A stretch of 34,053 bases of DNA from JBDLID01 sp039715055 (GTDB lineage: Bacteria; Desulfobacterota; Desulfobulbia; Desulfobulbales; Desulfocapsaceae), in contig JBDLID010000016.1 in the NCBI GenBank assembly GCA_039715055.1, positions 1 to 34,053 on the forward strand, written 5' to 3'. Under the pieces are notes generated by a model. The model made no database searches and was not told the origin of the DNA. It saw nothing but the letters and a program-made list of their open reading frames with translations. This document shows positions 12,981-21,507 of the stretch, piece after piece. Positions within the stretch are counted from its first letter, which is position 1, and each line of letters begins with the position of its first letter. The position numbers and the translations under genes are program-made.

Positions 12981-15428
12981 ATGACTGAGAAATCTCTAAT
13001 CATCGCCGAGAAGCCCAGTGTGGCCTCGGATCTCGTCAAGGCACTGCCGGGAAAATTCACCAGAAGCAAGACCCACTTCGAGAGTGACCGCTTCATTGTC
13101 TCCTATGCCGTGGGACATCTGGTGGCCATCTGCTACCCGGAAGAAATCGACCCACGCTACAAGAGCTGGTCGCTCTCCAACCTGCCGATCATGCCTGATA
13201 ATTTTCCCCTCAAGGGCATTTCCGGCACCAAGTCCCAACTCAACGCCCTCCAGAAACTGATCAGACGCAAAGATGTCACTGAAGTCATCAACGCCTGTGA
13301 CGCCGGACGGGAAGGGGAACTGATCTTCAAATACATCATTCGTTATGTCTGGAACAAGAGTGTAGCCAAAAAACGATTCAAACGACTCTGGCTCCAGTCC
13401 ATGACCCTTGACTCCATCAAGGACGGTTTCGCCCACCTTCGGGAGGAGGCAGTCATGCAGCCGCTGGAGGACACAGCCCTATGCCGCTCCGAATCCGACT
13501 GGCTCATCGGCATCAACGCCACCCGGGCTCTGACCAGTTTCAACTCACGACGCGGCGGCTTTTTTCTCACCCCCTGCGGCAGGGTCCAGACCCCGACCCT
13601 GTCACTGATCGTCAAACGGGAGCGACAGCGGCTGGAATTCAAACCGGAGACCTTCCACACCCTCCAGGCCCGTTTTATCTACGATGAAAAGAGTTATCTC
13701 GGTAAGTGGATCGACCCCGGGTTCAAGAAGGATAAAACCAACAGCCACAAGCGGGCTGATCGGATCTGGCAGGAAGAAAAAGGTGATGAGATCATTGCCA
13801 GATGCCTCAACCAGCCGGCAGAGGTTTCGGACTCCAGTAAAAAATCAACCAAACGTTCCCCCGGGCTGTACGATCTGACCACTTTACAGCGTGAGGCAAA
13901 CAGCCGCTTCGGCTTTTCCGCCAAGAACACACTGGCCATGGCCCAGGCCCTCTACGAGAGACACAAGGTGCTGACCTATCCCAGGACCGACAGTCGCCAC
14001 CTGCCGGAGGACTACCTGCCCACCGTGAAACAAAGCATTGGTGTTCAGAAGAAGTGGAACTTTGGCTCCTTTGCCGCCGAGGCTCTGGAAAAAAATTATA
14101 TCAAAAAGGACAGGCGGATCTTTAACAACTCCAAGATCTCAGATCACCATGCCATCATCCCCACCACCACTCTTCCGAAATCACTTTCTGAGGCGGAGAT
14201 GAAGATCTACACCATGGTGGTCCAGCGTTTTCTGGCCGTCTTCTTCCCTCCGGCCCAGTACCTCAACACCAAGCGACTGTCCGTGGTCAAAGAAGAAACC
14301 TTTCTGACCGAGGGTAAAATTCTTCTCGAGGCGGGCTGGCGTGCCATATACGGCAGTGCCACAGACAACTCCAAAGACGTCATCCTTGACCCGGTTCCCG
14401 ATGGAGAAGTCGTACTCTGCAACGAAATCGACAAAAATCGTGCCGAGACGAAGCCTCCGGCCCGCTTCAACGAGGCCACTCTGCTGTCAGCCATGGAAAA
14501 CTCCGACAGACTCATCAACGATGAAGAGCTGGCCGACGCCATGAAAGAACGGGGACTGGGAACGCCTGCAACACGAGCGGCGATCATTGAAAAACTGCTC
14601 AAGGAAAAATACATCGTCCGCGAAGGCAAGGAACTCACCCCCACCGGCAAGGCTTTTGAGCTGCTGGCGCTGCTCGAAGGCATGCATATCGACGTCCTTG
14701 CCTCTCCGGAAATGACCGGCGAATGGGAGCATAAACTCAACATGATTCTCCACGGCGAATTCACCCGGGACCGTTTCATGGAAGAGATCCGGCAGCTCAC
14801 CCAGCGGATTGTTGACCAGGTCAGCAACTTTGAAAAAAACGAGACCAAGGAGGAAGCCTCCTTCAGCCCGGTTGATAACAGACGTTTTTTTTCCACACCT
14901 ACTGCCTACCAGTCAGAGGACGGTGCAATTACCATCCGTAAAATCCTTGGCGGCCGAATCATGCAGGTAGATGAAATCGTCCGTATTATCCAGGGGGAAA
15001 CCCTTGGCCCGTTTGCTGATTTTCGATCCAAAAAGGGTAAATCATTTACCGCTTCGGTTCGGCTGCAGGCCAACAAAATTGAATTTCTTTTTGCCGACTC
15101 CACCGATGAGCTGGACCTTGAGGCGATCAAGGCGACGCCTCCCCTGGGGATTTCACCCACCGACCAGACTCCGGTCTTTGAAACACCGGTGGCCTACATG
15201 TCCCAGTCGGCCCTCGAAGGCGATAAAAAATCCGGCCTCAGGATCGGCAAGATTATTCTTTCCAAAGATATCGCGCCGGAACAGGTCAGGCTCCTTTTGA
15301 CAGAGGGAAAAACAGAGCTGATCAAGGGGTTCATCTCCAAAAAGAGGCGACCGTTCGACGCCTACTTACTCCTTGACGAAAAGGGGAAAATCAGTTTTGA
15401 ATTTCCTCCGAGAAAGAAAAGAAAATAG
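12981..15428 (+). CDS. topB: DNA topoisomerase III (type IA)
   Basis: An 815-residue type IA topoisomerase, which passes single DNA strands through transient 5'-phosphotyrosine breaks. The TOPRIM domain starts with LIIAEKPSVA (Glu10) and contains NACDAGREGELIF with the metal-binding acidic residues. The active-site tyrosine is Tyr333 in VLTYPRTDSRHLP, and the later motifs ISDHHAIIPT and GLGTPATRAAIIEKL are present. The C-terminus carries two TOPRIM-associated repeats (about 636-705 and 733-808), recognisable by RKILGGRIM and GKIILSKDI followed by GF or FR..KKG..F.A. Both lack the zinc-binding cysteines often found in this region. The start ATG has only a weak AGAAG upstream. Confidence 0.95.
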   Translation: MTEKSLIIAEKPSVASDLVKALPGKFTRSKTHFESDRFIVSYAVGHLVAICYPEEIDPRYKSWSLSNLPIMPDNFPLKGISGTKSQLNALQKLIRRKDVTEVINACDAGREGELIFKYIIRYVWNKSVAKKRFKRLWLQSMTLDSIKDGFAHLREEAVMQPLEDTALCRSESDWLIGINATRALTSFNSRRGGFFLTPCGRVQTPTLSLIVKRERQRLEFKPETFHTLQARFIYDEKSYLGKWIDPGFKKDKTNSHKRADRIWQEEKGDEIIARCLNQPAEVSDSSKKSTKRSPGLYDLTTLQREANSRFGFSAKNTLAMAQALYERHKVLTYPRTDSRHLPEDYLPTVKQSIGVQKKWNFGSFAAEALEKNYIKKDRRIFNNSKISDHHAIIPTTTLPKSLSEAEMKIYTMVVQRFLAVFFPPAQYLNTKRLSVVKEETFLTEGKILLEAGWRAIYGSATDNSKDVILDPVPDGEVVLCNEIDKNRAETKPPARFNEATLLSAMENSDRLINDEELADAMKERGLGTPATRAAIIEKLLKEKYIVREGKELTPTGKAFELLALLEGMHIDVLASPEMTGEWEHKLNMILHGEFTRDRFMEEIRQLTQRIVDQVSNFEKNETKEEASFSPVDNRRFFSTPTAYQSEDGAITIRKILGGRIMQVDEIVRIIQGETLGPFADFRSKKGKSFTASVRLQANKIEFLFADSTDELDLEAIKATPPLGISPTDQTPVFETPVAYMSQSALEGDKKSGLRIGKIILSKDIAPEQVRLLLTEGKTELIKGFISKKRRPFDAYLLLDEKGKISFEFPPRKKRK

Positions 15429-15440
15429 ACGTATCAATCA

Positions 15441-15477
15441 AGACTACTTTGAAAAATTTGAATTTTCAAAGTAGTCT
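15441..15477. repeat. Perfect 15-bp inverted repeat after topB
   Basis: AGACTACTTTGAAAA at 15441-15455 pairs perfectly with 15463-15477 across a seven-base loop, 12 bases after the topB stop. No U-tract follows on the plus strand. It may be an mRNA-stabilising hairpin or a protein-binding palindrome. Confidence 0.8.
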
Positions 15478-15517
15478 CAAGACACAGATACCGCTCAACA
15501 AGCCCCCAGGAACCCCA

Positions 15518-15910
15518 ATGAAGAAACTAAAAAAAGAGTATCGCGAACTCAGCAGTGAAGAACTCGCCAAAGAGTGCGTCACAGCGGCACTGGATACCAA
15601 GGCTGAGGATCTGGTGGTCCTTGATGTCCGGGGAATCTCATCGTTCACCGACTTCTTTGTTATCATGAACGGTCGCTCAGTCCGGCACGTCCAGGGACTT
15701 GCCGAGACCATCGAAGCAACGTTTCGCTCCAAGCGGGTCAAGACGGCACACGCCGAGGGCCTTCAGGAGGGGCAGTGGGTTCTGCTTGACTTTGGTGATG
15801 TGGTAGTACATATTTTTTATCATGAACAGCGAAGTTTTTATGACCTTGAAGGCCTCTGGCACGGAGCGAAACAACTGGACCCGGCAGACCTGCTTAACCA
15901 GGGGGAGTAA
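15518..15910 (+). CDS. rsfS: Ribosome silencing factor RsfS
   Basis: A 130-residue RsfS (Iojap/YbeB family), which binds ribosomal protein L14 and blocks subunit joining when nutrients are low. The family core is clear: VLDVRGISSFTDFFVIMNGRSVRHVQGLAETIE (about 33-65), then EGLQEGQWVLLDFGDVVVHIFYHEQRSFYDLEGLW (about 79-113). I choose the ATG at 15518 with AGGA about seven bases upstream. An upstream TTG at 15449 falls inside the inverted repeat and is unlikely. It follows topB and precedes thrC on the same strand. In many bacteria rsfS sits near nadD, so this context is different. Confidence 0.94.
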   Translation: MKKLKKEYRELSSEELAKECVTAALDTKAEDLVVLDVRGISSFTDFFVIMNGRSVRHVQGLAETIEATFRSKRVKTAHAEGLQEGQWVLLDFGDVVVHIFYHEQRSFYDLEGLWHGAKQLDPADLLNQGE

Positions 15911-15999
15911 CTCCTCCCTCTTTCAGGTAACTGCTTTACAAACCCCGGATAATTACCCAATCCACCTTCTTCTGAGCCGCCGGGGACTCGCCTGAAATT

Positions 16000-17391
16000 A
16001 TGCAATATATCAGCACCAGGGGTGGTTTATCCCCAATCTCCTTTACCGAAGCAGTAATGATGGGGCTCGCTGAAGACGGCGGCCTCCTTCTCCCCCGAAC
16101 CATTCCAAGAATCGGCAGCAGCACCTTCAACTCATGGCAGGATCTCTCCTACCCGGATCTCGCCTTTGAAATCATGTCTCGATTCATCGACGACATCCCG
16201 GAGATGGATCTCAAGAAAATGATCAACCGATCCTACGAATCCTTTGATCACCCCGATATCACCCCCCTGATCCACACAGACAGGCTGCACATCCTGGAAC
16301 TGTTCCACGGACCGACGCTGGCCTTCAAGGACATCGCCCTTCAGTTCCTGGGCAACCTCTTTGAATACCTGCTCGAACGCGACGACTCTGTTCTCAACAT
16401 TCTCGGCGCCACATCCGGTGATACCGGCAGCGCCGCAATCTATGGGGTGCGCGGCAAGGAACGGATCAACATCTTTATTCTCCACCCCCATGGACGGGTC
16501 AGTCCTGTACAGGAAAAACAGATGACCTGCGTCACCGATGACAACGTCTTCAATATTGCCATCCGCGGTACCTTTGACGACGGCCAGGCCATTGTCAAAT
16601 CGATCTTCAGTGATGTGAAATTCAAAGAGGCTTACCACCTCGGCGCCATCAACTCCATCAACTGGGCCCGTGTTCTGGCACAGGTGGTTTATTATGTCTA
16701 CTCCTGTCTCCATGCCTCCAAGCATGAAAATGATGCCACTGTTGATTTTTCGGTACCCACCGGCAACTTCGGCGACATCTTTGCCGGCTACATTGCCAAG
16801 CGGATACTGCCGGAAGGGTGTATCGGCAGACTGGTTCTGGCCACCAACGAAAACGACATCCTGAGCCGCTTCGTGGCCGATGGTCACTACAGTATCGGAG
16901 AGGTTAAAGCGACCTCCTCACCATCCATGGACATTCAGGCCGCCTCCAACTTTGAGCGTTATCTTTTCTGTCTGCTGGACAAGGACGGCGCCCAGACTAA
17001 AGAGGCCATGCTCCACTTTGCAGAACACGGCGAACTGGATCTGAGCCACCATGCTGATCAGATCAGCCGGGATTTTTGTGCCACTGCGGTTTCAGAAGAA
17101 GAGGTTGAGGCAACAATTGCACAGTTTTACAGTGAGTTCAGCTACACCCTTGACCCGCACACTGCTGTCGGTGTCTCTGGTGCCTTGAAATTCAAGCGTC
17201 AGGGAATTCCGATGATAGCCCTGTCAACCGCCCACCCGGCAAAGTTTTCCGAGGTTGTCAAAAAGGCAACGGGCAATCCTCCTCAAATTCCCGAATCGAT
17301 TCAGGCCCTGGACAAACAGAAGTCCCGCTGCAAATTGATGGATTCCGACCAGGACCAGATCAGGGAATACCTGCACAGCCATGCAAGGTAA
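16000..17391 (+). CDS. thrC: Threonine synthase
   Basis: A 463-residue PLP-dependent threonine synthase, which converts O-phosphohomoserine to threonine in the last step of threonine synthesis. It begins MQYISTRGG as usual. GPTLAFKDIALQF contains the PLP-binding Lys110, GATSGDTGSAA binds the cofactor phosphate, and VPTGNFGDIFAGY and STAHPAKF follow. Its length matches the longer class found in E. coli and yeast. There is no strong ribosome binding site before the ATG at 16000. Its stop lies 17 bases before the chosen start of the next gene, so the two are probably co-transcribed. There is no riboswitch-like structure in the 89 bases upstream. Confidence 0.95.
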   Translation: MQYISTRGGLSPISFTEAVMMGLAEDGGLLLPRTIPRIGSSTFNSWQDLSYPDLAFEIMSRFIDDIPEMDLKKMINRSYESFDHPDITPLIHTDRLHILELFHGPTLAFKDIALQFLGNLFEYLLERDDSVLNILGATSGDTGSAAIYGVRGKERINIFILHPHGRVSPVQEKQMTCVTDDNVFNIAIRGTFDDGQAIVKSIFSDVKFKEAYHLGAINSINWARVLAQVVYYVYSCLHASKHENDATVDFSVPTGNFGDIFAGYIAKRILPEGCIGRLVLATNENDILSRFVADGHYSIGEVKATSSPSMDIQAASNFERYLFCLLDKDGAQTKEAMLHFAEHGELDLSHHADQISRDFCATAVSEEEVEATIAQFYSEFSYTLDPHTAVGVSGALKFKRQGIPMIALSTAHPAKFSEVVKKATGNPPQIPESIQALDKQKSRCKLMDSDQDQIREYLHSHAR

Positions 17392-17407
17392 CCGGCTGCA
17401 GGCTGAC

Positions 17408-18262
17408 ATGGAACAACATCGCAGGGAGGTGTTGGAGTGCGTCGACTTCCTGCGATCTCGCCTGCCTCTCATCCCCGACACATTTATCCAGTTGGGAACG
17501 GGCCTTGGCGACTTTGACAAATCGCTGGAAATTGAATTCTCCCTCGACTACGAACAGATTCCCCACTTCCCAAGCTCAACCGTCACCAGTCACCACGGCA
17601 AACTTCTCGTCGGCAGGCTCAATTCCCGACCTGTCGGGGTACTGCAGGGCCGTTTCCACTATTACGAAGGGTACTCAACCCGGGAGATTTCCTTCCCCAT
17701 CCGGGTTCTGTCCCTGCTTGATGTCGACAGACTGATTATCACCAACGCCGCCGGCGGCCTCAATCCCCTCTTTCTCCCCGGCTCGATCATGGTGATCAGC
17801 GACCACCTCAACTTCCTTGGTGAAAACCCGCTGCGGGGGCCCAACGTTGATGAGTGGGGGCCACGCTTTCCCGACTTTTCAACACCATACAACCCGGAAC
17901 TGATCAAAATCGCCCTGGATTCCGCCACGACCTGCGGAGTGGCAAACGTCATCTCCGGCACCTATGTCTGCATTCCGGGCCCCAGCCTTGAAACACCGGC
18001 CGAGACCAGGTGGCTGCGAAGCTGTGGTGGTGACGCGGTGGGAATGTCATCGATTCCGGAAATCATTGTTGCCCGCCATGCCGGCCTTGATGTGCTCGGA
18101 CTGTCAGTGGTTTCTAACGTTAATGACCCTGATAACTTTCAGCCGATCATCCTTGAGGACATCATTGCGACAGCGGCAGAAATGGAACCGAAACTGAGTC
18201 TGCTTATCGGACAGGTTATCAAAGAGCTGCCCCCGGGCAGCCAATCAACAGGGAAACCATGA
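17408..18262 (+). CDS. Purine nucleoside phosphorylase (PNP/MTAP family, 6-oxopurine type)
   Basis: A 284-residue trimeric-type purine nucleoside phosphorylase, which splits purine nucleosides with phosphate. It has the GTGLGDF phosphate loop, TSHHGKLLVG, QGRFHYYEGYS, NAAGGLNPLF, YVCIPGPSLETPAE (catalytic-pocket Glu) and GMSSIPEIIVARHAGL. The base-recognition position reads VVSNVND, an Asn as in enzymes for inosine and guanosine, not the Asp of methylthioadenosine phosphorylases. I start at the ATG at 17408 with AGG five bases upstream; an ATG at 17381 inside thrC would add nine residues. The stop overlaps the next gene by four bases (ATGA). The partner deaminase suggests it handles inosine-type products such as methylthioinosine; that is inference. 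Confidence 0.9.
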   Translation: MEQHRREVLECVDFLRSRLPLIPDTFIQLGTGLGDFDKSLEIEFSLDYEQIPHFPSSTVTSHHGKLLVGRLNSRPVGVLQGRFHYYEGYSTREISFPIRVLSLLDVDRLIITNAAGGLNPLFLPGSIMVISDHLNFLGENPLRGPNVDEWGPRFPDFSTPYNPELIKIALDSATTCGVANVISGTYVCIPGPSLETPAETRWLRSCGGDAVGMSSIPEIIVARHAGLDVLGLSVVSNVNDPDNFQPIILEDIIATAAEMEPKLSLLIGQVIKELPPGSQSTGKP

Positions 18263-19584
18263 CACAAGACACGCTGATCATCTCAGGCCAATACCTTCTA
18301 CCCGTTGCCAGGCAGGACGCTGTCATTGCAGATGGGGGCGTTGTCGTCCAGGGTGATGAGATTCTTGCGGTCGGTCCCCGCAGCAGCCTGATTAAAGACT
18401 TCCCCGACGCCGCCCGCCACCACGACGAGTTTGGGCTGGTCATGCCCGGCCTTGTCAACACCCACACCCATGCCGCCATGTCGTGTCTTCGAGGGTTTGC
18501 CGATGATCTGCCGCTGATGGCCTGGCTCCAGGAGCATATCTTCCCCATCGAGACAAAGCTCACCCCGGAAATGGTCTATCAGGCCACTCTGCTGTCGCTG
18601 GCCGAAATGATCAAGTCCGGCACCACCTCCTTCTGCGACATGTACCTCTTTGCCAAGGATGTGGCACGTGCCGTTGATCAATCTGGAATGCGGGGGTGGC
18701 TGGGAGAGGTGCTCTACGACTTTCCTTCACCCTGCTACGGTGAACTCGAAAACGGTTTTATCTACATCGAAGAGCTGTTTGACCAATACCGAGATCATCC
18801 GCTGATCAATATCACCACCAACCCCCACGCGGTCTACACCTGTTCACCTGAGCTTCTTCAACGGCTGGGTGAAGTGGCTGAAAAGCACGACTCCATCTAC
18901 CATATCCACCTCTCGGAAAACGATAGTGAGGTCAACGGCTGCCGGGACAGTTACAACTGTTCACCGGTGGAACACCTGGACAAACTCGGCCTTCTCTCAA
19001 AGCGGACGCTTGCCGCCCACTGTGTCAAGGTCGATGATAATGAGATTAAAATTCTGGCTGACAGGGGGGTCAAGGTTGCCCACTGCCAGGAATCCAACAT
19101 GAAACTGGCTTCAGGCATCGCCCCGGTGGTCAAGATGCTTCAACAGGGAGTAACGGTTTCCATTGCCACCGACGGCAGTGCCTCCAACAACGATGTCGAC
19201 CTCTTCGGCGAAATGAATACAGTCGCCAAGATTCACAAGGTGGCGAGAATGGACCCGACTGTCATGGGAGCGGAAACAACTCTGCACTGTGCAACCCAGG
19301 GAGGGGCCGACTGTCTGCTGGCAGGCAGCATGATCGGCAGTCTTACACCCGGCAAAAAGGCGGACCTTATCGTGCTCGACCTCAACCAGCCCCATCTCAC
19401 CCCGCTCTACAACATTCCCTCCCACCTGGTCTATGCCGCACGGGGTGGCGATGTCATCCACTCGATGATCAATGGCAGGATGGTCATGGAAAACAGGCAG
19501 CTGCTCACCCTTGATGAAGAAAAAATTCTTTCAGAGATGAACAGGATGCAGGAGAAGATAATAACCTTACGTGAAAGCAGTTGA
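18259..19584 (+). CDS. mtaD: 5-methylthioadenosine/S-adenosylhomocysteine deaminase
   Basis: A 441-residue amidohydrolase of the MTA/SAH deaminase group, which removes the 6-amino group from methylthioadenosine and S-adenosylhomocysteine. Metal ligands appear as NTHTHAAMSCLRG (His69, His71), HIHLSEND, TLAAHCVKVDD and the catalytic Asp in IATDGSASNNDVDLFGEM. The substrate-pocket stretch LPLMAWLQEHIFPIE, typical of this group, is present. The C-terminus has the expected GSLTPGKKADLIVLDL. The ATG overlaps the phosphorylase stop as ATGA, so the two are translationally coupled. Together they could convert SAH to S-inosylhomocysteine, and MTA to methylthioinosine, then hypoxanthine and methylthioribose 1-phosphate. 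Confidence 0.92.
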   Translation: MTQDTLIISGQYLLPVARQDAVIADGGVVVQGDEILAVGPRSSLIKDFPDAARHHDEFGLVMPGLVNTHTHAAMSCLRGFADDLPLMAWLQEHIFPIETKLTPEMVYQATLLSLAEMIKSGTTSFCDMYLFAKDVARAVDQSGMRGWLGEVLYDFPSPCYGELENGFIYIEELFDQYRDHPLINITTNPHAVYTCSPELLQRLGEVAEKHDSIYHIHLSENDSEVNGCRDSYNCSPVEHLDKLGLLSKRTLAAHCVKVDDNEIKILADRGVKVAHCQESNMKLASGIAPVVKMLQQGVTVSIATDGSASNNDVDLFGEMNTVAKIHKVARMDPTVMGAETTLHCATQGGADCLLAGSMIGSLTPGKKADLIVLDLNQPHLTPLYNIPSHLVYAARGGDVIHSMINGRMVMENRQLLTLDEEKILSEMNRMQEKIITLRESS

Positions 19585-19602
19585 GTCAAAACAATGACCT
19601 CC

Positions 19603-19631
19603 TTGACTTTCTCTACGGACTACTCTAAACT
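19603..19631 (+). promoter_or_regulatory. Probable sigma-70 promoter of the tatA pair
   Basis: TTGACT at 19603-19608 and TAAACT at 19626-19631 are separated by exactly 17 bases. They lie just after the mtaD stop and about 150 bases before the first tatA. Confidence 0.5.
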
Positions 19632-19693
19632 TCACTGTTTCTTAAATACACTGACAATCCCTTGAACTAACCGGGGACAAATATAACAATTAC

Positions 19694-19756
19694 GGCGGCA
19701 GCCAGCGGCTGATCCGCCGAACAGGTGTCCGGGAAAAGCCAAAAACAGCCGGACAC
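19694..19756 (+). promoter_or_regulatory. Two hairpins in the tatA leader
   Basis: GGCGGCAGCC (19694-19703) pairs with GGCTG-AT-CCGCC (19707-19718) with a two-base bulge. GTGTCCGG (19725-19732) then pairs with CCGGACAC (19749-19756). No U-tract follows either, so they are probably leader structure and not terminators. Confidence 0.55.
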
Positions 19757-19779
19757 GAACCGAGAAAGGGGAAAAATAT

Positions 19780-19965
19780 ATGTTTGGACTAGGAATGCCG
19801 GAACTCATAGTTATTCTGGTCATTATCGTCATTATATTCGGTGCCGGCAAGCTGCCGGAAATCGGCTCCGGGATAGGCAAGGGCATCAAAAACTTCAAGG
19901 ATGCCACCAAAAACGAAGATCCCAAGAAGATCGAAGAGGACAAGAAAGACGATTCAGCGGCCTGA
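19780..19965 (+). CDS. tatA: Sec-independent translocase protein TatA
   Basis: A 61-residue TatA, the channel-forming or membrane-weakening subunit of the twin-arginine export system. It starts MFGLGMPEL, followed by a hydrophobic membrane helix (about 7-22), the FGAGKLPEIG hinge and an amphipathic helix (GSGIGKGIKNFKDA), then a short charged tail. GGGG about eight bases before the ATG is the likely ribosome binding site. A second tatA-like gene starts 47 bases downstream. tatC is not in the window. Confidence 0.93.
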   Translation: MFGLGMPELIVILVIIVIIFGAGKLPEIGSGIGKGIKNFKDATKNEDPKKIEEDKKDDSAA

Positions 19966-20012
19966 GCCGGAATCAATCCCCCCTGTTGACATTCACCAAA
20001 AGGAGCCACCCC

Positions 20013-20258
20013 ATGTTTGGACTGGGAATGCCTGAACTAGTAATTATTCTCGTCATTGCCGGACTGGTATTCGGCGGGAAAAGATTACCCGAACTTGGCT
20101 CCAGTCTCGGCAAGGCTCTCTCCTCCTTCAAAGGAGAGGTCAAGGATCTCCAGACGAGCGGCAAGGACATTGTTGATGACCTGCCCGGTGTCAAAGAAGT
20201 CACAGCAGTTAAAGACCAGGTCGATAAGGTCAAAAACATCACCAGAATTTTGAAATAA
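20013..20258 (+). CDS. TatA/TatB-like translocase protein
   Basis: An 81-residue protein that begins with the same nine residues as its upstream neighbour (MFGLGMPEL). It has a membrane helix (about 8-20), the hinge FGGKRLPELGSSLG and an amphipathic helix, then a longer charged C-terminal helix (about 45-81). The longer tail could mean a TatB-like or divergent TatA role, and sequence alone does not settle this. AGGAG lies eight bases before the ATG. The pair probably arose by tandem duplication and shares one transcript that ends at the terminator at 20281. Confidence 0.88.
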   Translation: MFGLGMPELVIILVIAGLVFGGKRLPELGSSLGKALSSFKGEVKDLQTSGKDIVDDLPGVKEVTAVKDQVDKVKNITRILK

Positions 20259-20280
20259 TCTCACCTGCTCTTAAAAAACA

Positions 20281-20325
20281 AAAGGCGCGTTCTTTCCCTA
20301 CCTGGAAAGAACGCGCCTTTTGCGT
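20281..20325. terminator. Bidirectional intrinsic terminator between tatA genes and the M20 peptidase
   Basis: A perfect 17-bp stem (20281-20297 with 20304-20320) with a six-base loop lies between two convergent genes. T runs on the plus-strand side and A runs on the other (T on the minus strand) allow it to work in both directions. Confidence 0.92.
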
Positions 20326-20379
20326 TTGACTCCTTGACTAGCAGGCCGTATCGACTCGTGAAATATCCGGGCTAGACAA

Positions 20380-21486
20380 TCACATTCCGGCCAGTCTCGG
20401 CAACAATTTCTCCACCAGTTCCACCCTTGCCGGGAGACTGGCTTTCACCATATACTCCCGGTCCGAGTGATCACAGTCTCCCACCGGCCCCAGACCGTCG
20501 ATGACCGGCACCCCTTCCCCGGCTATGGTGTTGGCATCAGATACCCCCTGACGAAATTCCTCCCCTATCTTCATCCCAAGCTCCCTGCCCAGGTCGTGGA
20601 CGATGGTAAAAATGGCCCGGCTGGATTCATTGCCGACCATCACCGGCCGCTCGTTTGTCACGGTAATCGTGCTGGAGGTGCCGGGAGTTTCCCGGTTATC
20701 GATCAGTTTCTTTATTTTTGCAAAAAGGACGTCACCATTTTCCGGACTGGTAAAGCGTGTGTCTATGAGTGCTTCGGCCGTTTCAGCAACTGCATTCATG
20801 GTGATCCCGCCTTCAACCCGTCCCACATTGACAACGTTGCCGAGTTCACTGTCATTGAGTGTTTCCAGGGCGATTGTTTTTTTCGCAAGCTCGAGAACCG
20901 CGCTGGCCTTTTCCGCCCCGGCAAAGGCGGCGTGACCGGCTCTGCCTTTCACCTGCAGGTGAATTCCCCGTTTACCCCGCCTCCCCGTCACGACCTCGCT
21001 GTTCAGACCTCCACATTCAGCAACCAGACCACAGGAGGCGTCCCGGGCAAGTTCACGTAATATCGGAATCGAGCTGGGCGAGCCGATCTCCTCGTCGGAG
21101 TTGCAGAACAGGGCCAGGGGAATCCCGTCAAGCCGGCCGCTGGCCGCAAGGCGCTGCAGACCACTGATAAAAACCACCAGGCCGCCCTTCATGTCGATCA
21201 CTCCGGGCCCAAAGGCCCTGTCATCATCCTCCCTGTACCAGTTGAATGCGGTGTCAGGTGGAAAGACGGTATCCATATGTCCGCAGAGCAGGATAAATGG
21301 TTTGCCCGGACTACAGGCAGCGGTTTTAAATAACAGGTGGTCGCCGAACTCCTCCTGGGAAAAACGGGTGAATTCAAGCGGGAGGCGGGCAAGGGCCCCG
21401 CAGATCAGCTCGCCCACCCGGTCCACTCCACCCTTGTTGCGGGTAAAACTCTGGGTCAGAACCAGTTGTTCGAGAAGCTTGAACAT
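20380..21486 (-). CDS. M20 family metallopeptidase (carboxypeptidase G2-like)
   Basis: A 368-residue di-zinc M20 peptidase. Metal and catalytic residues are visible: His70 and Asp72 in LCGHMDTVFP, the bridging Asp98 in GPGVIDMKGG, the catalytic Glu in SDEEIGSP (about 131-137), Glu157 in AECGG, and His340 in DCDHSDREYM. A dimerisation lid with GRAGHAAF lies near 190. Relatives hydrolyse amide bonds of N-acylated amino acids or dipeptides, often with glutamate at the C-terminal side. There is no signal peptide, so it is probably cytoplasmic. It starts 21 bases after the kamA-like gene on the same strand, so it likely acts on the product or a by-product of that pathway. Actual substrate unknown. 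Confidence 0.9.
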   Translation of the reverse strand: MFKLLEQLVLTQSFTRNKGGVDRVGELICGALARLPLEFTRFSQEEFGDHLLFKTAACSPGKPFILLCGHMDTVFPPDTAFNWYREDDDRAFGPGVIDMKGGLVVFISGLQRLAASGRLDGIPLALFCNSDEEIGSPSSIPILRELARDASCGLVAECGGLNSEVVTGRRGKRGIHLQVKGRAGHAAFAGAEKASAVLELAKKTIALETLNDSELGNVVNVGRVEGGITMNAVAETAEALIDTRFTSPENGDVLFAKIKKLIDNRETPGTSSTITVTNERPVMVGNESSRAIFTIVHDLGRELGMKIGEEFRQGVSDANTIAGEGVPVIDGLGPVGDCDHSDREYMVKASLPARVELVEKLLPRLAGM

Positions 21487-21507
21487 GATGTATTTGCGAT
21501 CTCTCTT

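Noticed and set aside
15449..15517. Longer rsfS starting from TTG at 15449
   Set aside because: The extension lies in the perfect palindrome and has no ribosome binding site, and RsfS proteins begin near the ATG at 15518.
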